Numbered from the stretch's first letter, positions 1-8,833 are shown. The stretch is DNA of 64,000 bases from Arthrobacter sp. Y-9 (GCF_029690065.1 NZ_CP121463.1:3162001-3226000), one strand, 5' to 3'. Program-made: numbers and translations. The notes: a model not told the origin generated them from the letters alone.

Positions 1-1306
1 CGACGACCAGCCAGACGGCGCCCACCGTCAGGGCACTGATGTTCGCGAAAGCGATCACGAGCAGGAAGAACACGATTCCGACCACCGGCACGACCAGGTG
101 CACCAATCGGTTCCCGCTCTTGCGTTTGACCAGGAAGTACCCGATCACGGAGGCATGAAGCAGGATGAAGGCGCTCATGGCCCCGATGGAGACCGTGGAC
201 GACAGCAGGTCCAGCCCGTCGGGCTCGGCGGCCGCCCACACCGCCAGAATCAGCGTGACCGCGGTGACGAGCACCGTGGCCAGCGCCGGGGCCGAGCCGT
301 TCCGGGTCACCTTGCCGAATACGGCAGGGAAGCGACGTTCGCGCGACATCGTCATGACCACTCGGCTTCCCGCGGCCAGGCCCATCATTCCGGCGAAGCT
401 CGCACCCAGCGCCTTGGCGATGCCGAGGAGCGTCGCGAGCCAGGGAGCCACCTGCGAGCGGATCGTGTCGTAGAAGGCGGTGCCCTGCGCCTCAGGATCG
501 GCGGCCAGCTGAGCCGGGGACGGGACCGTGATGAGCTCCACGATGTAGCTCTGGAAGAGGAAGAGGACGCCCGCGATCACGAGGCACGCGAGCATGGCCT
601 TGCCGACCATCCGACTGCTGCCTTTGGCCTCCTCGGCGAAGGTGGCGATCGCGTCGAACCCGAGGAATGCCATGGCCGCGATCGACACCGCGCCCAGGAC
701 GGCGGCCAGAGAGAACCCGTCCACTCCGGCGATCGGCGACAGCGGGGCCTGGTGGATTCCGGATCCGGCGATGGCGGCCAGCGCGGCCACGAGGACGATC
801 GCCAGCACGGCCACCTCGGCGATCACCACGGCCATCGCCGCACGGGCGAGACTCTTGCCGCCGGCGAGGTTCAGCCCGGTGGTCAGGAGGACGGCGAGTG
901 CCGTGAAGACCCAGGCGGGGATGGCGGGGAGGAAGGAATGCATGGCCAGACCGGTGAAGAGGAAGGCGACGCTAGGGATGAGGAGGTAGTCCAGCAGGAC
1001 CATCCACCCGGCCACGAATCCCGCGCCCCGGCCTATGCCCGCCGTGGCATAGGAATACACCGACCCGGCGGCCGGGACCACCCGCGACATCTGAGAGTAG
1101 GAGATCGCCGTGAGGGCCATGATGAGCGTGGCCACCACGTAGACCGTGACCACCGCGCCACCACTCTTGGCGTAGATGGGACCGAAGATGCCCACCGGCG
1201 CGGCCGGGCCGATGAAGACCAGCCCATTGCCGATCAACTGCTTGAGACCGAGTGAACGGCGCAGGCCTCCCTCCGGCACTGCGGTGTCTGTGTGCGTTTC
1301 TGACAT
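1..1306 (-). CDS. APC-family amino-acid permease (C-terminus outside window)
   Basis: An open frame runs from an ATG at 1306 leftwards off the window, giving about 435 residues. It begins MSETHTDTAVPEGGLRRSLG and continues into many alternating hydrophobic segments. The first membrane helix has the Gly-rich stretch GPAAPVGIFGPIYAKSGG, and helix 3 is preceded by RVVPAAGSVYSYA, both typical of amino acid-polyamine-organocation transporters. A conserved FLGFDAIATFAEEAKGSSR segment (loop after helix 6) supports the assignment. An AGGAG ribosome site lies just before the ATG. Family members are cytoplasmic-membrane symporters or exchangers of amino acids or amines; the substrate cannot be read here. 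It is divergent from the MepB-family gene. Confidence 0.85.
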   Translation of the reverse strand, partial: MSETHTDTAVPEGGLRRSLGLKQLIGNGLVFIGPAAPVGIFGPIYAKSGGAVVTVYVVATLIMALTAISYSQMSRVVPAAGSVYSYATAGIGRGAGFVAGWMVLLDYLLIPSVAFLFTGLAMHSFLPAIPAWVFTALAVLLTTGLNLAGGKSLARAAMAVVIAEVAVLAIVLVAALAAIAGSGIHQAPLSPIAGVDGFSLAAVLGAVSIAAMAFLGFDAIATFAEEAKGSSRMVGKAMLACLVIAGVLFLFQSYIVELITVPSPAQLAADPEAQGTAFYDTIRSQVAPWLATLLGIAKALGASFAGMMGLAAGSRVVMTMSRERRFPAVFGKVTRNGSAPALATVLVTAVTLILAVWAAAEPDGLDLLSSTVSIGAMSAFILLHASVIGYFLVKRKSGNRLVHLVVPVVGIVFFLLVIAFANISALTVGAVWLVV

Positions 1307-1466
1307 CTGTACGCTCCTGAAGACCTGCCCGAAGGCTCGCGGTGGAACGCCCTCCTCCCCAGGACGGACCGTCTTTCAATTCTGCGCGCCCTCCCCAGGC
1401 CCGCATAGGGGTAAGGGCCGTATGTGGACAAGGTATTCCCGGATGAGGAGCCCCGCCGTCGTGCGG

Positions 1467-1472
1467 TAGCGT
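1467..1472 (+). promoter_or_regulatory. -10 box TAGCGT for a leaderless transcript
   Basis: TAGCGT ends exactly 6 nt before the ATG at 1479 and there is no purine-rich ribosome site. The mRNA therefore probably starts at the A of the start codon. Confidence 0.5.
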
Positions 1473-1478
1473 TGCCGG

Positions 1479-1910
1479 ATGCTGTTCAGCGCACTGGAGG
1501 AATACGCGGCCGTCCTGGGGGAATCGTTCACGGTGACCCCCGAAGCGCAGAACAGCGACTACGAATCCGGCGTCGCCCAGCTCAGGGGAGCGTCCTGGCA
1601 TGTCCGGACCGCACGGATCACACCCACCAAGCCGGGCGCGTTCCTGGCCTTCTGGCGCCGCGACGACGACGGCGCCACGGCCCCGTTCGGCCGCCAGGAC
1701 GTCGGCGCAGGTTTGCTCGTGTTCGTGGAGGAGGAAGGACGCCGCGGCGTCTTCCGATTCACGGACGCACATCTCGAGGACCTCGGCATCACCGCCGGGG
1801 CCCGTCCGGGCAAACGTGGTTTCAGGGTGTACCCGTCGTGGTGCGAAGGACTCAACCCGCAGGCCGCGAAGTCCCAGCGCGCACAGGCGCCGGCCTTCCA
1901 GGAATACTGA
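1479..1910 (+). CDS. MepB family protein
   Basis: This 143-residue soluble protein resembles the MepB family (named after the gene beside the staphylococcal MepA efflux pump). Family-like features are the central WHVRTARITPTKPGAFLAFW segment, the acidic DDDGATAPF turn and the C-terminal RPGKRGFRVYPSWCEGLN stretch. The biochemical role of MepB is not established. No MepA/MepR neighbour is present, so a drug-efflux link should not be assumed. It is a single gene, probably leaderless. Confidence 0.6.
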   Translation: MLFSALEEYAAVLGESFTVTPEAQNSDYESGVAQLRGASWHVRTARITPTKPGAFLAFWRRDDDGATAPFGRQDVGAGLLVFVEEEGRRGVFRFTDAHLEDLGITAGARPGKRGFRVYPSWCEGLNPQAAKSQRAQAPAFQEY

Positions 1911-1963
1911 TGTTCACGAACGAATGAACTCCGGGAGCGCTGAGCCCGGCTCGCCGCACGGGG

Positions 1964-2365
1964 TCACTTCTCGGCCTTCCGCCGCATCATGCCGGGAAGA
2001 TACAGGACGTCTGTGAGCAGAGCCGTCGCGCACAGCGTCAGGAACGGGATGGCCGTCATGTTGAGGAAGAAGACGGTGCTTCCGAGCAGCCCGCCCGGGA
2101 CAGCCTCGTAGACCGCCTTCATGTTGGCGAGCATCAGGTACCCGAGCGCCAGGATGACCGCGCGGATCACCATTCGGACCCACGCGCGTCCCACGCTCTG
2201 GATCCTCGGGGTGATCCAGAGTCCGAGGAGGGCTCCGGCGACGATCGCCAGGAGGAAAGGAGGGAAGTCCGTCGCCTTCTCCATCGCCATCCAGGGGGTC
2301 GCCACCAAATAGCACAACAGTGCTACCAAAGGGAGGACGTGGCGCCTGAGGGCCTGGGAAATCAC
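1964..2365 (-). CDS. Small multi-pass membrane protein, function unknown
   Basis: A 133-residue protein starting at GTG 2365. Four hydrophobic segments are visible (around residues 10-28, 36-53, 65-80 and 95-117), and it ends in a basic tail, PGMMRRKAEK. It is probably an inner-membrane protein with both ends in the cytoplasm. I recognise no family. The TAGCGT box 6 nt before the GTG supports this start. It converges with the MepB-family gene with a 53-bp gap. Confidence 0.6.
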   Translation of the reverse strand: MISQALRRHVLPLVALLCYLVATPWMAMEKATDFPPFLLAIVAGALLGLWITPRIQSVGRAWVRMVIRAVILALGYLMLANMKAVYEAVPGGLLGSTVFFLNMTAIPFLTLCATALLTDVLYLPGMMRRKAEK

Positions 2366-2371
2366 GGCTCA

Positions 2372-2377
2372 ACGCTA
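2372..2377 (-). promoter_or_regulatory. -10 box TAGCGT for a leaderless transcript
   Basis: On the minus strand TAGCGT is followed by 6 nt and then the GTG start at 2365. The hexamer and spacing match those before the MepB-family gene. Confidence 0.45.
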
Positions 2378-2640
2378 GCAAAGGAGCCCGGTTTCGCGCG
2401 GCTCCCCGCATAAAGAATGGACAAAACCCTCGCGTGCACTGCGGTATTTAACCGCTGCGGAACAAAATCAACAATCCGGTCGCATAGCTCGCGGCTCAGG
2501 GATTCGAAGTGTGAACCTACTGCTTCACAAATCCCCTCGCGCCTCATGACAGGCGGCCCAATCGAAACCAAGCTCTCACCTCGGAAAACTCTCACGATGC
2601 GGAATGCTGAAAAGTTTAAGTCCCGTTAACTGCAATCTTC
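2378..2640. other. Non-coding, relatively AT-rich intergenic stretch
   Basis: No convincing gene. Base composition is clearly lower in GC than the flanking genes. A 77-codon minus-strand open frame here has no ribosome site and no recognisable content. The right edge leads into a strong promoter. Confidence 0.5.
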
Positions 2641-2669
2641 TTGACATGCTTGTCACGCATTTGTGTAAT
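2641..2669 (+). promoter_or_regulatory. Consensus sigma-70-type promoter for the secreted-protein pair
   Basis: A perfect -35 TTGACA (2641-2646) is followed after 17 bp by TGTAAT (2664-2669), one mismatch from TATAAT. The predicted start near 2676 leaves a leader of about 60 nt before the ATG at 2739. It is the best-matching promoter seen in the window, which suggests strong expression. Confidence 0.75.
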
Positions 2670-2738
2670 TGGTAGCAGTAGCTGTGGTTTGGGGACCATC
2701 CCTGAGTTCCACACCTGGTGTGACCGAGGGGAGGGAAC

Positions 2739-3995
2739 ATGCCATCCAGGAAAGGCTCGCAGTCGCGGGCCCTCCGCCTGTTGCGCTATGCGGCTCTGGC
2801 CGCAGGCACCGGCGCGGGATGGCTCCTCCTGTCCGCGGCACCCGCCTCCGCCGCCACCGACGACGGATCCTCGCAGGGTCTCCTCGGCTCCGTGACCAGC
2901 TCGGTCAGCTCGACGGTGGGCGGCCTTTCCCACGATCTCGGCTCGGCGACCCGGACATCCGCTCACGCGGCCCCCGCTCGGAAGGCGCCCCCCGTGCACA
3001 CCGCCCCGGCGCCGCAGACTTCTCGGACCGCACCCGCACCGGCAGCGCTCCCGGCCACCCTCAGCTCGACGGTCTCCGGACTGAGCGGGACCGTCACCCG
3101 GACTCTCAACACCACCACGGGCAGCGTCGCCTCCACCACCTCGACCGTCACGTCGACCGTCCGGTCCGTGACCGCCGTCGTTCCTCAGGTTCAGAAGGCC
3201 GCAGCCGACACCGTGGCCTCCACCACCAAGACCGTGTCCACGGAGATCACCTCCGTGACCGGCGTGGTGAACCGGGCCGTGAAGTCCACCGTCCCGGCGT
3301 TCGCGCCCACGGTGACCGCCGTGACCGGCGTCGTCGACAAGACGGTCGCCTCCGCCGGTGACGCGGTGAGCGGCACCGTCAAGGAGCTGCCGGTCGCACA
3401 GATCACCGCACCGATCGCGTCGGTGACCACCGACGTCGAGAAGGCCGTCAAGGACACCACCGGACAGGTCGGCGGCATCGTCGGTTCGGTGACCGGTCCC
3501 GGCGGTCTCGTCCCCTCGCTTCCCGGGGCTGTGCTCCCGGTCCCCGGCGTCACCCCCACGGTCCCCGTGACGACTCCGGCCGCTCCTGGCACTCCGGCCC
3601 TGCCGGCCCCCGCCCGCACCGTCCCGGCCGCCGGCCAGGCGACTGCGACGGTAGGCTCCGCGGCGACCACCACGACGACGGCGGCCGGCACCCTCCGCTG
3701 GACTCCGGCGGATGCGGCCCTGACCGACGTCGTGAAGGCTGCCGACGCCGGCAAGGCCTCCGTGCCGACGGCCACCGCACAGGAGCCGAAGCGCCCCTCC
3801 CACACTCCGGAACCGCTGAACATCACCAGCGGCCTGAGCTCCTCTTCTTCGTCGCAGGCGGGCGGCGGCGCCGTCGCCGCCCTGCCTGCGGACGGTTTCG
3901 TTCTTCTCCCCCACCAGGCCGGCGACGCCGGTGCCCGCACCGCAGGCACCCCGCCCGCCTCCGCGGCTTTCAGCCCCGGCTCCACTCCTGACTGA
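2739..3995 (+). CDS. Secreted Ala/Thr/Val-rich protein, function unknown
   Basis: This 418-residue protein has a clear Sec signal peptide: basic RKGSQSRALRLLR, a hydrophobic core, and a likely cut after APASA near residue 39. The mature part is low complexity, rich in Thr, Val, Ala and Ser. It contains repeated short patterns such as SVTSSVSSTVGGL and TAVTGVVDKTVASAGDAVSG, suggesting a long beta or coiled rod. A poly-Ser run precedes the C-terminus. No membrane anchor or sorting signal is visible, so it should be released or held by partners. The start has a GAGGGA ribosome site. It shares composition and short patterns with the N-terminal part of the next gene, 89 bp downstream, and is probably co-transcribed with it. 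Confidence 0.7.
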   Translation: MPSRKGSQSRALRLLRYAALAAGTGAGWLLLSAAPASAATDDGSSQGLLGSVTSSVSSTVGGLSHDLGSATRTSAHAAPARKAPPVHTAPAPQTSRTAPAPAALPATLSSTVSGLSGTVTRTLNTTTGSVASTTSTVTSTVRSVTAVVPQVQKAAADTVASTTKTVSTEITSVTGVVNRAVKSTVPAFAPTVTAVTGVVDKTVASAGDAVSGTVKELPVAQITAPIASVTTDVEKAVKDTTGQVGGIVGSVTGPGGLVPSLPGAVLPVPGVTPTVPVTTPAAPGTPALPAPARTVPAAGQATATVGSAATTTTTAAGTLRWTPADAALTDVVKAADAGKASVPTATAQEPKRPSHTPEPLNITSGLSSSSSSQAGGGAVAALPADGFVLLPHQAGDAGARTAGTPPASAAFSPGSTPD

Positions 3996-4084
3996 TCACG
4001 GGAAGCGTCTGCGCCAGACCGGCAGACACCTCATCCGAGCGCTTCGCGGCGCTTCCCGCATCATCATCATTCAGGAGAAATACA

Positions 4085-7000
4085 GTGAACAGGCATGCAC
4101 GCCGGGTACTTCTCGGCACCTTCTTCGCCTGCGGCTTGTACGGCATAGGCCAGACCGCAGCAACAGCAGCCCCCTCCAACGACACCACCCCTCCGGCGGC
4201 CGACCCTCAGGTGGCCACCGCCAAACCGTCCCTCTTCGGAGCGGTCTCCGGCCTCACCCGCCAGGTGACCGGAACCGCCACGGCGACCGTCAACCAGACC
4301 GTCGGAGCCCTCACCGGCGCGACGTCGACGGCGGCCAAGGCACCCGCCCCGGCACCCGCGACCGATGTGGTCCGGAAGGTCGCCGCGAAGGCGATCCCGG
4401 CCGCGCCGGCTCCGAGCGTCCCGGCGCCGCACGTCCAGGCGCCCGAGGCGATCACCCCGCAGAACGTCGTGAAGCGAGTGGCCCCGGCCAGCCGTCCGAT
4501 CGCTCAGGTCATCACGCCGGCGCCGGGCAACGGCCGCCACGTGGCGGAGCCGACGACGGCGAACGGTCAGGCGAACGCCTCGGCCGGGAACGCCACCGCC
4601 GGAGCTCAGACCTCGACGCGGGTCCACGCCCCGAGCGCTCACACCCCGACCACTCACGTGCCTTCCAACCACGTGCCGTCCACGCACGTGCCGAGCGGCT
4701 CCGGTCAGGGGTCCGGGAGCACGGCTCCTTGCGGCTGCCCTGACGGTACGCACTCCACCACCGGGAAGCTGCTCGGCGGGGTCGTCGACCCCGTGGCGAC
4801 CCCCGTGGAGAACGTGCTCGGCGGGCTCATCGGCAAGGTTCCGGGACACGGAAACGGCAAGCCGCCGGTGGACGTGCCGGGCCTCCCGGTTCCGCCGCTG
4901 GACGGCTCCGGTGAACTGCCGGGCCTGCCGGGTCTGCCGATTCCGGGCGGGACCGGTCCGCTTCCGGGTGGTCCGGGTTTTCCCGGTATCCCTGGTCTTC
5001 CGGGTCTGCCTGGCCTGCCTGGTGGTAACCCCGGAACCCCGGGCACTCCCGGAACTGGTGGAGTCATCCCCGGCGGGAACAACGGCACCCCCAAGGGCGT
5101 GGAAATCCCCGTCCCCGGCATCGGCACCGTCCGCGCCGGAACCACCCCCAACGGCGGAGTCAGCGTCGGCAAAAACCTCAACGTCGCCGGCGTCAAAGAC
5201 CTCTGGGACCTCACCGTAGGACCCAACGGAGCCTCCACCACCGACCGCATCGGCACCGACACCACCAACGTCTTCGTCGACGCAGCCGCCCCCCTCAAAG
5301 ACGGCAAACCCCACCTAAACATCGAACTCCCCGGACTCACCGGCGGAACCATCCCCGGAACCCCGGGAACCCCCGGCGGAACCATCCCCGGCCTCCCGGG
5401 TCTCCCAGGTCTGCCTGGTGGTAACCCCGGCACTCCGGGAACCCCCGGCGGAACCATCCCCGCCCTGCCCGGCCTTCCGGGCCTGCCTGGTCTCCCGGGC
5501 GGCAACCCGGGTACCCCGGGAACCCCCGGCGGAACCATCCCCGGCCTGCCCGGCCTTCCGGGCCTGCCTGGTCTCCCGGGCGGCAACCCGGGTACCCCGG
5601 GAACCCCCGGCACTCCGGGCACTCCGGGCACTGGTGGAGTCATCCCCGGCGGGAACAACGGCACCCCCAAGGGTGTGGAAATCCCCGTCCCCGGCATCGG
5701 CACCGTCCGCGCCGGAACCACCCCCAACGGCGGAGTCAGCGTCGGCAAAAACCTCAACGTCGCCGGCGTCAAAGACCTCTGGGACCTCACCGTAGGACCC
5801 AACGGAGCCTCCACCACCGACCGCATCGGCACCGACACCACCAACGTCTTCGTCGACGCAGCCGCCCCCCTCAAAGACGGCAAACCCCACCTGAACATCG
5901 AACTCCCCGGACTCACCGGCGGAACCATCCCCGGAACCCCGGGTCTCCCGGGTCTCCCGGGTCTGCCTGGTGGTAACCCCGGCACTCCGGGCACGAACCC
6001 GGGCGGTCTGCTGGGGAGCCTGCCGAACGTCATCGGCGGACTCATCCCCGGCAGCGACGGCACGATCCCGGGTCTGCCTGGTGGTAACCCCGGAACCCCG
6101 GGCACTCCCGGAACTGGTGGAGTCATCCCCGGCGGGAACAACGGCACCCCCAAGGGTGTGGAAATCCCCGTCCCCGGCATCGGCACCGTCCGCGCCGGAA
6201 CCACCCCCAACGGCGGAGTCAGCGTCGGCAAAAACCTCAACGTCGCCGGCGTCAAAGACCTCTGGGACCTCACCGTAGGACCCAACGGAGCCTCCACCAC
6301 CGACCGCATCGGCACCGACACCACCAACGTCTTCGTCGACGCAGCCGCCCCCCTCAAAGACGGCAAACCCCACCTGAACATCGAACTCCCCGGACTCACC
6401 GGCGGAACCATCCCCGGAACCCCGGGTCTCCCGGGTCTCCCGGGTCTGCCTGGTGGTAACCCCGGCACTCCGGGAACCCCCGGCGGAACCATCCCCGGCC
6501 TGCCCGGCCTCCCGGGCGGCAACCCGGGAACTCCCGGCGGTAACCCCGGCGACATCCTGGGCAGCCTGCCCGACCTGATCGGCGGACTCATCCCCGGCAG
6601 CGACGGCACCACGCCTGGTCTTCCTGGCCTGCCTGGTGGTAACCCCGGAACCCCGGGAACTCCCGGCGGTAACCCCGGCGACATCCTGGGCAGCCTGCCC
6701 GACCTGATCGGCGGACTCATCCCCGGCAGCGACGGCACCACGCCCGGTCTCCCTGGCCTGCCCGGTGGCAACCCCGGCACTCCGGGAACCCCCGGCGGAA
6801 CCATCCCCGGCCTGCCCGGCCTTCCGGGTCTCCCGGGAACGGGTGGAACCGTCCCTGGCCTGCCTGGTCTTCCGGGTCTTCCTGGCCTGCCTGGTGGTAA
6901 CCCCGGAACCCCGGGCACTCCCGGCACTCCGGGCACTGGTGGGGTCATCCCCGGCGGGAACAACGGCACCCCCAAGGGTGTGGAGATCCCCGTCCCCGGC

Positions 7001-8767
7001 ATCGGCACCGTCCGCGCCGGAACCACCCCCAACGGCGGAGTCAGCGTCGGCAAAAACCTCAACGTCGCCGGCGTCAAAGACCTCTGGGACCTCACCGTAG
7101 GACCCAACGGAGCCTCCACCACCGACCGCATCGGCACCGACACCACCAACGTCTTCGTCGACGCAGCCGCCCCCCTCAAAGACGGCAAACCCCACCTGAA
7201 CATCGAACTCCCCGGACTCACCGGCGGAACCATCCCCGGAACCCCGGGAACCCCGGGAACCCCCGGTGGAACCATCCCCGGCCTCCCGGGTCTCCCAGGT
7301 CTGCCTGGTGGTAACCCCGGCACTCCGGGAACCCCCGGCGGAACCATCCCCGGCCTTCCGGGCCTGCCTGGTCTCCCGGGCGGCAACCCGGGTGCCCCGG
7401 GAACCCCCGACGGAACCATCCCCGGCCTGCCGAGCATCCCGGGCCTTCCGGGCCTGCCTGGCGGTAACCCCGGAACCCCGGGCACGAACCCGGGCGGTCT
7501 GCTGGGGAGCCTGCCGAACGTCATCGGCGGACTCATCCCTGGCGGCACCGGCACGATCCCGGGCCTGCCTGGCGGTAACCCCGGAACCCCCGGTGGCACC
7601 ATCCCCGGCCTGCCGAACCTTCCAGGAGTTCCAGGTTTGCCTGGGACTGGCCCAGCCGACCTTCCGGGTGGACTTTTCAATGACATCCCGAACTTGGTCA
7701 CTGTCATTCCGGGCGAACTTCTGAATGGAGTTCTCGGCGACGGCGGAACCGGCACCATCCCCGGCCTGCCGAGCATCCCGGGCCTCCCGGGTGGCAATGG
7801 CGGAACCGGCACCATCCCCGGCCTGCCCACCATCCCGGGTCTCCCGGGTGGCAATGGCGGAACCGGCACCATCCCCGGCCTGCCGAGCATCCCGGGCCTC
7901 CCGGGTGGCAATGACGGAACCGGCACCATCCCGGGCCTGCCCACCATCCCCGGCCTGCCGGGTGGTAACGGCGGAACCGGCACCATCCCCGACCTGCCCA
8001 CCATCCCCGGCCTCCCGGGCGGTAACGGTGGAACGGGCACCATCCCCGGCCTGCCCACCATCCCCGGCCTCCCGGGTGGCAACGGTGGAACGGGCACCAT
8101 CCCGGGCCTGCCCACCATCCCGGGCCTCCCGGGTGGTAACGGTGGAACGGGCACCATCCCGGGCCTGCCCACCATCCCGGGCCTCCCGGGCGGTAACGGT
8201 GGAACGGGCACCATCCCGGGCCTGCCCACCATCCCCGGCCTCCCGGGTGGTAACGGCGGAACCGGCACCATCCCGGGTCTCCCGGGTGGCAATGGCGGAA
8301 CCGGCACCATCCCCGGCCTGCCCACCATCCCGGGCCTCCCGGGTGGTAACGGCGGAACCGGCACCACGCCCGGTGGCTCGAACCCCGGGACTCCCGGCAC
8401 CCCCGGAACGGGAGCCGGCACCCCCGGAACGGGAGCCGGCACCCCCGGAACGGGAGCCGGCACTCCCGGCACCGGGTCTGGCTCGGGTACCGGCACCGGA
8501 TCGAACTCCGGCAGCGGAACCGTTCCGGTCTCCGTTCCCGGTGTCTTCGTCCCCGGCTCCACTCCGGGTGACGGAGCAGGTTCCTGGGTTGATCCGGCCA
8601 CGGCCGGCTTCGATCCCTACTCCCTGACCGGGTCTTCTGCGGACATCGCCGGCGATCCTTCCAAGGAACTGGCCCGCACGGGCGCCATCCCGGCGGAGGC
8701 CACCCTGGTGGTGGGTCTGCTGATGATGGTCGGAGGATTCCTCCTCATGCCGAGGCGTCGCGGCTGA
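4085..8767 (+). CDS. Giant collagen-like cell-wall protein with LARTG sorting signal
   Basis: A 1560-residue protein from GTG 4085 (AGGAG site at 4073). Residues 1-30 form a signal peptide ending TAATAA. Residues about 40-220 are Ala/Pro/Thr-rich and resemble the preceding protein. The remainder is dominated by interrupted collagen-like GLP/GTP triplets (for example GLPGLPGLPGGNPGTPGTPG). Four copies of a non-collagenous module of about 100 residues are interspersed, starting GGVIPGGNNGTPKGVEIPVP. Near the end come ten full copies and one short copy of a 19-residue unit built on GTGTIPGLPTIPGLPGGN. The C-terminus has LARTG (residues 1529-1533), a hydrophobic helix and PRRRG. This is the layout of a wall-anchored substrate; LAxTG is the motif preferred by class E sortases. 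The function is probably structural or adhesive. No sortase gene is in the window. Confidence 0.85.
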   Translation: MNRHARRVLLGTFFACGLYGIGQTAATAAPSNDTTPPAADPQVATAKPSLFGAVSGLTRQVTGTATATVNQTVGALTGATSTAAKAPAPAPATDVVRKVAAKAIPAAPAPSVPAPHVQAPEAITPQNVVKRVAPASRPIAQVITPAPGNGRHVAEPTTANGQANASAGNATAGAQTSTRVHAPSAHTPTTHVPSNHVPSTHVPSGSGQGSGSTAPCGCPDGTHSTTGKLLGGVVDPVATPVENVLGGLIGKVPGHGNGKPPVDVPGLPVPPLDGSGELPGLPGLPIPGGTGPLPGGPGFPGIPGLPGLPGLPGGNPGTPGTPGTGGVIPGGNNGTPKGVEIPVPGIGTVRAGTTPNGGVSVGKNLNVAGVKDLWDLTVGPNGASTTDRIGTDTTNVFVDAAAPLKDGKPHLNIELPGLTGGTIPGTPGTPGGTIPGLPGLPGLPGGNPGTPGTPGGTIPALPGLPGLPGLPGGNPGTPGTPGGTIPGLPGLPGLPGLPGGNPGTPGTPGTPGTPGTGGVIPGGNNGTPKGVEIPVPGIGTVRAGTTPNGGVSVGKNLNVAGVKDLWDLTVGPNGASTTDRIGTDTTNVFVDAAAPLKDGKPHLNIELPGLTGGTIPGTPGLPGLPGLPGGNPGTPGTNPGGLLGSLPNVIGGLIPGSDGTIPGLPGGNPGTPGTPGTGGVIPGGNNGTPKGVEIPVPGIGTVRAGTTPNGGVSVGKNLNVAGVKDLWDLTVGPNGASTTDRIGTDTTNVFVDAAAPLKDGKPHLNIELPGLTGGTIPGTPGLPGLPGLPGGNPGTPGTPGGTIPGLPGLPGGNPGTPGGNPGDILGSLPDLIGGLIPGSDGTTPGLPGLPGGNPGTPGTPGGNPGDILGSLPDLIGGLIPGSDGTTPGLPGLPGGNPGTPGTPGGTIPGLPGLPGLPGTGGTVPGLPGLPGLPGLPGGNPGTPGTPGTPGTGGVIPGGNNGTPKGVEIPVPGIGTVRAGTTPNGGVSVGKNLNVAGVKDLWDLTVGPNGASTTDRIGTDTTNVFVDAAAPLKDGKPHLNIELPGLTGGTIPGTPGTPGTPGGTIPGLPGLPGLPGGNPGTPGTPGGTIPGLPGLPGLPGGNPGAPGTPDGTIPGLPSIPGLPGLPGGNPGTPGTNPGGLLGSLPNVIGGLIPGGTGTIPGLPGGNPGTPGGTIPGLPNLPGVPGLPGTGPADLPGGLFNDIPNLVTVIPGELLNGVLGDGGTGTIPGLPSIPGLPGGNGGTGTIPGLPTIPGLPGGNGGTGTIPGLPSIPGLPGGNDGTGTIPGLPTIPGLPGGNGGTGTIPDLPTIPGLPGGNGGTGTIPGLPTIPGLPGGNGGTGTIPGLPTIPGLPGGNGGTGTIPGLPTIPGLPGGNGGTGTIPGLPTIPGLPGGNGGTGTIPGLPGGNGGTGTIPGLPTIPGLPGGNGGTGTTPGGSNPGTPGTPGTGAGTPGTGAGTPGTGAGTPGTGSGSGTGTGSNSGSGTVPVSVPGVFVPGSTPGDGAGSWVDPATAGFDPYSLTGSSADIAGDPSKELARTGAIPAEATLVVGLLMMVGGFLLMPRRRG
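5057..7247 (+). repeat. Four near-identical 310-bp in-frame modules
   Basis: Copies lie at about 5057-5366, 5633-5942, 6116-6425 and 6938-7247. Each runs from the GGVIPGGNNGTPKG codons to the GGTIPGTPG codons. The copies differ at only a few silent positions that I could see. Their spacing is irregular (576, 483 and 822 bp), with different amounts of GLP/GTP repeat between them. Confidence 0.85.
7742..8354 (+). repeat. 57-bp in-frame tandem repeat
   Basis: Encodes 19-residue units of the form GGTGTIPGLPTIPGLPGGN: ten full copies, with T/S and G/D variants, and one shortened copy lacking the middle six residues. The DNA copies differ by several silent changes. Confidence 0.85.
8669..8764 (+). 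other. Cell-wall sorting signal (LARTG, membrane helix, basic tail)
   Basis: Encodes LARTG, then about 22 mostly hydrophobic residues (AIPAEATLVVGLLMMVGGFL) and MPRRRG at the C-terminus. LAxTG with a helix and basic tail is the class E sortase signal known from actinobacterial surface proteins. Confidence 0.8.
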
Positions 8768-8795
8768 CCCTGGAGCATCCGGTTCCTGAACCGGT

Positions 8796-8833
8796 CCGGC
8801 CGGGTGGGCGATGATCATCGCTCACCCGGCCGG
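8796..8833. terminator. Palindromic hairpin after the collagen-like gene
   Basis: Arms 8796-8814 and 8815-8833 are complementary over 19 bp except one G-T pair, centred on ATGATCAT with no spare loop. It lies 28 bp after the stop codon. The stretch 8834-9074 holds no gene that I can support. Confidence 0.6.

Noticed and set aside
2362-2595. 77-codon minus-strand frame
   Set aside because: Lies in AT-richer intergenic DNA, with no ribosome site and no recognisable sequence.
4705-8601. 1298-codon open frame on the minus strand across the collagen-like gene
   Set aside because: GC-rich Gly/Pro repeats leave the opposite strand without stops. The plus-strand gene has a signal peptide, ribosome site and sorting signal; the antisense frame has none.
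5315-8818. 1167-codon second minus-strand frame in the same region
   Set aside because: Same cause; it is a repeat-driven mirror of the real gene.
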